From Fimbriiglobus sp. (GTDB lineage Bacteria > Planctomycetota > Planctomycetia > Gemmatales > Gemmataceae), in assembly GCA_025352585.1 (NCBI GenBank), contig JANXTD010000285.1, forward strand, positions 1-8,482: DNA of 8,482 nt. Reading direction: 5' to 3'. Every line of letters begins with the position of its first letter. The stretch's first letter is position 1. The position numbers and the translations under genes are program-made. This document shows positions 7,191-8,482 of the stretch, one piece after another. The notes beneath the pieces are model-generated. The model saw only the letters and a list, made by a program, of their open reading frames with translations, was not told the DNA's origin and ran no database searches.

Positions 7191-8482
7191 ATGATCGCCC
7201 CCACCCCAAGCGCCTGGCGCGCCGCCGTCGCCGCCGCCATCGCAGCACTCACCGCCGCCGCCTACCTCACCGCGGGGGACGTGTCGCCGCGCGTGCAGTC
7301 GCTCTTCGGCGTCGCCGCGTTCCTGCTCGTCGCCGTGCTGTTCTCGGCGAATGTGCGCGCCATCAACTGGCGCGTCGTCGCCACCGGCCTCGCGCTCCAG
7401 GTCGGCCTGGCGCTGGTCATCCAGAAGGTCAAGCCGGTCTACGACGCCTTCGACGCGGTCGGCAACTTCGTGCAGAAGTTCCTGTCGTTCACCGAGTCGC
7501 CGACCAACACGCTCTTCGGCACCGTCTGGCCGCACCCGCCGCTCGCACTCATCATCCTGCCGACGGTCGTCTTCGTCGCCTGCGTGTTCACGGTGCTGTT
7601 CCACCTGCGCGTGTTGCAGGGCGTCGTCTGGGTGCTGGCCAAGGGGATGGTGCTGCTCATGGGCCGCCGCGGGGTCAGCGGCGCGGAGACGCTCTCGGCC
7701 GTCGCCAACGTCTTCATGGGCCAGACCGAGGCCCCGCTGATCGTCGCGCCCTACGTGTCGAAGATGACGCGCTCCGAACTGCTCGCCATCATGATCGGCG
7801 GCATGGCGACGATCGCCGGCGGCGTCATGGCGATCTACCTGCAAATGGGCGCGGCGGCGGTGGCGCTGCTGGCGACGAGCGTCATGGCGGCCCCGTGCGG
7901 ACTGTACGTGGCGAAAATGCTCATCCCCGAGACCGAGGAGCCGGCCACGCGCGGCACTTTGAAGACCGCCCAGGAGGCCCCTTACGCCAACGTCATCGAC
8001 GCCGCAGCGTCCGGCGCGTCCGAGGGGATGAAGCTGGCCATTAACATCATCGCCATGCTGATCGCCTTCACGGCCCTGATCGTGATGTTCGACTACTTCC
8101 TCGCCCAACTCGTCCACCTCGACGCCCGCCTGGGGGGGATCTCGCTGCGGTCGATCTTCGGCCACGTCTTCGCCCCGGTCGCGGTGCTGATGGGCGTCGA
8201 GTCCGCGGACGTGCCCAAGGTCGCGGAGTTGCTCGGCATCAAGCTGGTCGGCAACGAGTTCCTGGCCTTCGAGCAGATGACGAACAACTACAAGCCGGGC
8301 ATGGCCAACGGTATTTCGGAGCGCTCCTACGCCCTGGCGACGTACGCGCTGACGGGGTTCGCCAACATCGGCTCCATCGGCATCCAGCTCGGCGGCATCG
8401 GCAGCCTGCCGCGCGACCCGGCTGACCAACAGAAGTTACGCGCCCGCCTGGCGAAGCTCGGCCCGATCGCGCTACTCGGCAG
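7191..8482 (+). CDS. nupC: Concentrative nucleoside transporter, NupC/CNT family (3' end outside window)
   Basis: This is an inner-membrane symporter importing nucleosides with Na+ or H+. The frame is open from ATG 7191 to the window end, giving 430 codons, close to full length for bacterial CNT proteins (about 400-430), so only the last part is missing. Residues 11-27 and 38-52 are N-terminal helices, followed by INWRVVATGLALQVGLALVI (58-77). The diagnostic motif GVSGAETLSAVANVFMGQTE plus APL covers 161-183. GNEFLAF is at 354-360, and GFANIGSIGIQLGGIGSL at 389-406. By alignment with the known Vibrio cholerae CNT structure, Q178, T179 and E180 should contact the base, and E356, N392 and S395 the ribose. 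All of these are present, so it looks functional. No clear Shine-Dalgarno sequence precedes the start; a later start would lose the first helix. Substrate range and coupling ion cannot be told from sequence. The gene name is by family only. Confidence 0.9.
   Translation, partial: MIAPTPSAWRAAVAAAIAALTAAAYLTAGDVSPRVQSLFGVAAFLLVAVLFSANVRAINWRVVATGLALQVGLALVIQKVKPVYDAFDAVGNFVQKFLSFTESPTNTLFGTVWPHPPLALIILPTVVFVACVFTVLFHLRVLQGVVWVLAKGMVLLMGRRGVSGAETLSAVANVFMGQTEAPLIVAPYVSKMTRSELLAIMIGGMATIAGGVMAIYLQMGAAAVALLATSVMAAPCGLYVAKMLIPETEEPATRGTLKTAQEAPYANVIDAAASGASEGMKLAINIIAMLIAFTALIVMFDYFLAQLVHLDARLGGISLRSIFGHVFAPVAVLMGVESADVPKVAELLGIKLVGNEFLAFEQMTNNYKPGMANGISERSYALATYALTGFANIGSIGIQLGGIGSLPRDPADQQKLRARLAKLGPIALLG

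Noticed and set aside
7100..8044. Plus-strand open frame overlapping the transporter in another frame
   Set aside because: It is Arg- and Gly-rich with no motif, and its frame is displaced from the NupC reading frame starting at 7191.
6519..8429. Very long minus-strand open frame opposite the transporter
   Set aside because: The plus strand encodes diagnostic CNT motifs over the same bases; the minus-strand translation has biased composition and no domain.

Overview
The window looks like a chromosomal segment of a high-GC planctomycete, most likely of the Gemmata group. The main clue is the pair of DUF1559 proteins. The complete one has the type IV pilin-like N-terminus and C-terminal H-X9-DG motif typical of the very large DUF1559 families of Planctomycetes, and a small lipoprotein gene follows it. 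The high G+C content and the sigma-like protein fit this. The lineage call rests on family knowledge, not on a search.

Layout. (1) 1-667: the 3' part of a DUF1559 gene whose frame is closed by a TAA at 297-299. The same frame stays open and still reads like the family for about 40 more codons, so this is probably a decayed copy. A possible promoter and a stem-loop (590-620) precede the next gene. (2) 668-2149: a complete DUF1559 pilin-like gene, a 13-bp hairpin, and a small exported lipoprotein gene. (3) 2245-5551: a tight three-gene nucleotide-sugar operon. It encodes GDP-mannose 4,6-dehydratase, a GDP-6-deoxy-D-mannose reductase-like enzyme and UDP-glucose 6-dehydrogenase, with 8 nt between the first two genes and a 4-nt ATGA overlap between the last two. 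(4) 5754-6470, minus strand: a divergent sigma-70-family protein with a repeat-encoded Met/Pro-rich N-terminal tail and its own plausible promoter. (5) 6692-7111, minus strand: an unrecognised three-helix membrane protein. (6) 7191 to the end, plus strand: a nearly complete CNT/NupC-type nucleoside transporter cut by the window edge.

How the genes work together. The operon should make GDP-D-rhamnose (GDP-mannose to GDP-4-keto-6-deoxymannose to GDP-D-rhamnose) and UDP-glucuronate, both precursors for surface polysaccharide or glycoprotein glycans. No glycosyltransferase or export gene is in view. The DUF1559 protein and lipoprotein are probably envelope or surface components. The transporter would import nucleosides. 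The sigma-like protein has no recognisable anti-sigma partner here, and its targets are unknown.

I see no clearly new multi-gene system, tRNA, rRNA, CRISPR array or insertion sequence. The points most worth following up are the sigma-like protein with its perfect 27-bp repeats, the interrupted DUF1559 copy, the hairpins flanking the intact DUF1559 gene, and an AT-cored dyad upstream of the sigma gene.
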